From: Anaerohalosphaeraceae bacterium
Lineage (GTDB): Bacteria; Planctomycetota; Phycisphaerae; Sedimentisphaerales; Anaerohalosphaeraceae
NCBI GenBank assembly: GCA_037479115.1
Contig: JBBFLK010000002.1
Coordinates: 1 to 64,000 of the forward strand
DNA length: 64,000 nucleotides
Direction: 5' to 3'
Shown here: positions 62,301 through 64,000 of the stretch, piece by piece
Numbering within the stretch: the first letter of the stretch is position 1
Layout of the letters: the number at the start of each line of letters is the position of its first letter
Notes under the pieces: generated by a model
Seen by the model: only the letters and a program-made list of their open reading frames with translations
Database searches by the model: none
What the model was told of the DNA's origin: nothing
Position numbers and translations under genes: made by a program

Positions 62301-64000
62301 GGAACGTACAATTCTCAAACACTGCATCGCTGCTGAACTGGCAGGAAACCGCGCCGCCGTAGGCCCAGCCCGGCCAGCCGCCGTCGCCGCCGTCCGGATG
62401 CGCATCGCAGCCGGCATTACCGTTGGTGCCGTTTCCGCCCGTCATCGAGTTGCCCTCGAACAGACAGCCGATAAAGCGGACGGAACTTTCTCGCATATCA
62501 ATCGCTCCGCCTTCCGCAATACCGCCGTTCACACCGTCTTGAGCGCACCCCTGCGGAGTCACACCTGTTCCGCCGTTCCAGTTGCAGCTGACAAAACGGC
62601 AGTTTCGAATCGTTGCGGAAGAACGCTGAATAATCAAATTGCTTTGACGGAAGGTAAGTCCTTCAATCAGCGAACCTTCCTTCAGACCAATCAGATAGAG
62701 ACCTTGCCTATCGAAAATGGTATTTTCCACCGTCTCCGGGTCATCCGGATTGGAACTGCGGATTGTCAGTCTCTTTCCGGCGAAGCTCGCAAAGGTCTCC
62801 AAATCCAAATTGGTATTGCTGGTCGTCTGATAAAGACCCGGATTGACAACGATTATGTCTCCGTCCTTGGCGTCATTCATGGCCTGAGACAGTGAATTGT
62901 AGGCGGCAGAACCACCCACATACAGCGTCTTCTGCGGACGGACCTTGACCAGCACAACCTTATTGCCGTCAATAACCGCTCGATTGGCCGTATCGGTACT
63001 GCTGTCATGAATTGTACCAGACCAGCCGGTAATCACATACCCTGTGTTCACCTGAGCAGTCAGTTCGACAATTTGTCCCTTGTAATAGAAGGGCTGAGCA
63101 GGTACTACGGTCACCGTACCGAGCCCGCCTTCCACATAGGCATTCAGCGTATACGTCGGCAGACCGGAGGCAAACGGATAGTGATAACCCAAATCCGCCA
63201 TTCCCGTATCCGCCGCGAGATCCGCCGGGTCTGTCGTAAACTGGTGCAGGCCGATCGAAGATGCCGTCACAAGACCGGCGTTGACGGCCGGGCTGAGCGT
63301 CTGATTCAGATAGCACTTGCCCAACGGTCCAGCTTCAAACCGCGGGTCCGCCCGCAGGGTATCTGCCGGCAGGGAAGCAGTGTAATCCGCTCCGATATGC
63401 CCGTAGAACAGACACCGCTGGAACTGGGAGTCCGCCGGGGCATCTTCGGCCACGGCCGTACCGTTGCTGCCGGCCACAATCGTGTGGCTGAAAACAGCCG
63501 CACCGTTCGGGCCGATGTAAACAGCGCCGCCGTTTCCGGACGCCCCCACCAGATTGCCCGAGAAGGTGCAGAACTCAATCACCGGACTGGAACCAACCTT
63601 GGCGGCAACCGCTCCGCCGGACTGTTGAGCCCAGTTATCCGTGAACAAACAGTTGCTCAGTCGGTGAGACAGAAGGACATCGCCGTTTGTAAAGTTCACA
63701 GCACCGCCCTGACCGGTCTGTCCCTCCGCCCGGTTCTCCGCAAACCGGCTGTTCCAGATGTCGGCCTTGGCGTTCATACAGGCGATAGCACCGCCCTGAC
63801 CTTCCCCGCTGGCCGTCTGGTAATACCGCTTGATGCCGGTCGCCGTGTTGAGCGTAAAGATGCTGTTGCCGATGTTCATCTCACCTTCGGTCACGTAAAT
63901 GCCGCCGCCGCTGCGGGCTTCATTGCGGACAAATGTTCCGTTCTCGACAGCCAGGTTCACCTTGCGGCCGAACACGGCGCCGCCCAGCAGGAAGGCATCA
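59380..64000 (-). CDS. Giant secreted beta-helix protein with dockerin-like repeat (5' end outside window)
   Basis: More than 1530 residues are visible and the frame stays open to the window edge. Many Gly-rich coils of the type GGAVY...NCTFxxN (for example GGAIDMRESSVRFIGCLFEGNS) mark right-handed parallel beta-helices. A PQP-x-Y-GQ-x-VELTAQ...GYVITGWSG segment is an InlB-type bacterial repeat. Near the middle-to-end, LSDLAILGVRWL and DLNFDRVVDMSDMASLAVCWL form two dockerin/EF-hand-like calcium loops, typical of this group. Fibronectin-like segments (EPYEFVVYARDPKGN, GQTYYYRVFTR) follow, with no membrane anchor seen. It is probably a surface or polysaccharide-binding protein. Confidence 0.9.
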   Translation of the reverse strand, partial: DAFLLGGAVFGRKVNLAVENGTFVRNEARSGGGIYVTEGEMNIGNSIFTLNTATGIKRYYQTASGEGQGGAIACMNAKADIWNSRFAENRAEGQTGQGGAVNFTNGDVLLSHRLSNCLFTDNWAQQSGGAVAAKVGSSPVIEFCTFSGNLVGASGNGGAVYIGPNGAAVFSHTIVAGSNGTAVAEDAPADSQFQRCLFYGHIGADYTASLPADTLRADPRFEAGPLGKCYLNQTLSPAVNAGLVTASSIGLHQFTTDPADLAADTGMADLGYHYPFASGLPTYTLNAYVEGGLGTVTVVPAQPFYYKGQIVELTAQVNTGYVITGWSGTIHDSSTDTANRAVIDGNKVVLVKVRPQKTLYVGGSAAYNSLSQAMNDAKDGDIIVVNPGLYQTTSNTNLDLETFASFAGKRLTIRSSNPDDPETVENTIFDRQGLYLIGLKEGSLIEGLTFRQSNLIIQRSSATIRNCRFVSCNWNGGTGVTPQGCAQDGVNGGIAEGGAIDMRESSVRFIGCLFEGNSMTGGNGTNGNAGCDAHPDGGDGGWPGWAYGGAVSCQFSSDAVFENCTFRNNFVLGGNGGNGGAGKAPPNPGYGGLGGGWNYSDQVEIGWLIDRGWDGWTNGHKYDFPLTYLEMYDWEIFAKWFELDTNKYKSWKDFYRYYQYDPYDAYLSYWRYGGYGGAVFCAYGSSARFVGCVFEGNSSNGGVSGVGGSNSFGDVPEPSRALDIPNAGGAVYAMYDCTLEFENCVLANNRADTNVQQYPHTIHVAFGGAVAYQYDCVARFINCTLVGNEASDGGAIYANASATLIQDCNVADNTAYLGGGFFQIYNEAVVKNSQFRRNVAHSPSFAAPVENVFLGQGGGIYTGSTGLSLRDTVFVQNAADFSGGGLFMTGVSSVSSKIKNCLFAQNSSGRDGGGASVFWGANPVIQNCTFADNQATGRLNYPVGTGGGLYVGYNSTVDVIDSIFWLNYALQGAQATVGSGFDTEPYPSVMNLSYSNVLNVLTSGNSIYVRPGSTLNRGAGVFSANPMFEGPVDPTREVLPEEYYYLNPSSPCIDAGSDLARNLDLDGYTTQLSGVLDRGEVDLGYHYFVVRRTECAKVDNSLALSGRIDLSDLAILGVRWLNQPCGSPGWCGGADLNFDRVVDMSDMASLAVCWLEEDTLPPTPSPMQWAELPAPLPLTTASGTPNPDYRIDKVAMKAIQAHDAWWPDEYLEYAVECVSHPAVTTPLVWTTDPSRVLTGLYPGEPYEFVVYARDPKGNVTLPSAAASVRPGSNYNLLAPNPAQFEIPPAGSGPTTITMTAVQATGVPAVPAPLVGKGTFHVEYCFIKTDAAGNPLNLPAGTNPIVQQDYDPSQPSGKIYTTTPWRFTDTGLVLGQTYYYRVFTRLVFRETSTGTVRIVALTEPSAVFAAGTIEVDLTPPTPNPAQWEIWPSHLQYDTWYHYMRAAEAQDPSGVEYRFVCVTFPSLSSGWQNVDNVAGIVDPDFTPRLPNEYWVPVYVSTAYYDYYILVRDRSPNQNQTQPSATCRAGTNAATCPNLPIQ

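Noticed and set aside
59656-62895. Plus-strand frames of 460 and 472 codons within the beta-helix gene
   Set aside because: They are shadows of the repetitive minus-strand protein.

Overview
The window looks like chromosome of a Planctomycetota bacterium, most likely class Phycisphaerae (Sedimentisphaerales-like). This placement is inferred from gene content, not from rRNA. The main clues are a giant secreted beta-helix protein with a dockerin-like repeat typical of that group, a pseudopilin-like protein with an NDG(K) motif, a FlgI/HEAT lipoprotein, a planctomycete-type secreted propeller-like protein, and a complete outer-membrane toolkit (BamD-like, LptE-like, MltA, a Kdo-kinase-like protein). 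Genes are densely packed on both strands with many 1-17 base overlaps, and several sigma70-like promoters are readable.

Left part (1-12.3 kb): the C-terminal end of an RHS protein overlaps a small membrane protein gene and is followed by a frameshifted RHS remnant and a pseudopilin-like gene. Then come tRNA-Gly(CCC), ftsY and a divergent dnaA with its own promoter. On the minus strand lie htrA/degP, hsp20, a large secreted protein of unknown function, ftsH, an LptE-like lipoprotein and a BamD-like TPR protein. These form an envelope biogenesis and protein-quality block.

Middle (12.3-34.5 kb): ilvB-ilvN lie behind a long leader with a candidate leader peptide and attenuator. An aspC-like aminotransferase, a polytopic membrane protein, a GT2 glycosyltransferase, alr, and a fusion of a gamma-glutamylcyclotransferase-like domain with a putative amidoligase domain form a tight plus-strand run. 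mdh and mltA are on the minus strand. A glycine-zipper lipoprotein and hom plus an aPGM-type putative homoserine kinase follow, then a Kdo-kinase-like gene. Next are two paralogous exported ClpP/SppA-like serine proteases and a lipoprotein joining a FlgI-like region to a HEAT-like region.

Right part (34.5-64 kb): smc is followed by an inactive/active pair of M16 peptidases, an acidic coiled-coil protein and a membrane-anchored ParA/BY-kinase-like protein with no P-loop. On the minus strand a PfkB sugar kinase, manC and a RuvX-6-phosphogluconolactonase fusion form one unit. A six-gene minus-strand operon (rrf2 regulator, cysK, cysE, nadA, nifU, nifS) links cysteine supply, Fe-S assembly and an Fe-S enzyme of NAD synthesis behind a promoter containing an imperfect palindrome. 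xth follows on the plus strand, then an unrecognised protein carrying an HPr-like domain behind a promoter-proximal terminator-like hairpin. A Gld-type ABC exporter set comes next, and the window ends inside a giant secreted beta-helix/dockerin protein.

The strongest candidates for undescribed biology are the RuvX-Pgl fusion, the cyclotransferase-amidoligase fusion, the HPr-containing protein with its leader hairpin, the non-flagellar FlgI/HEAT lipoprotein with its two proteases, and the ilv leader.
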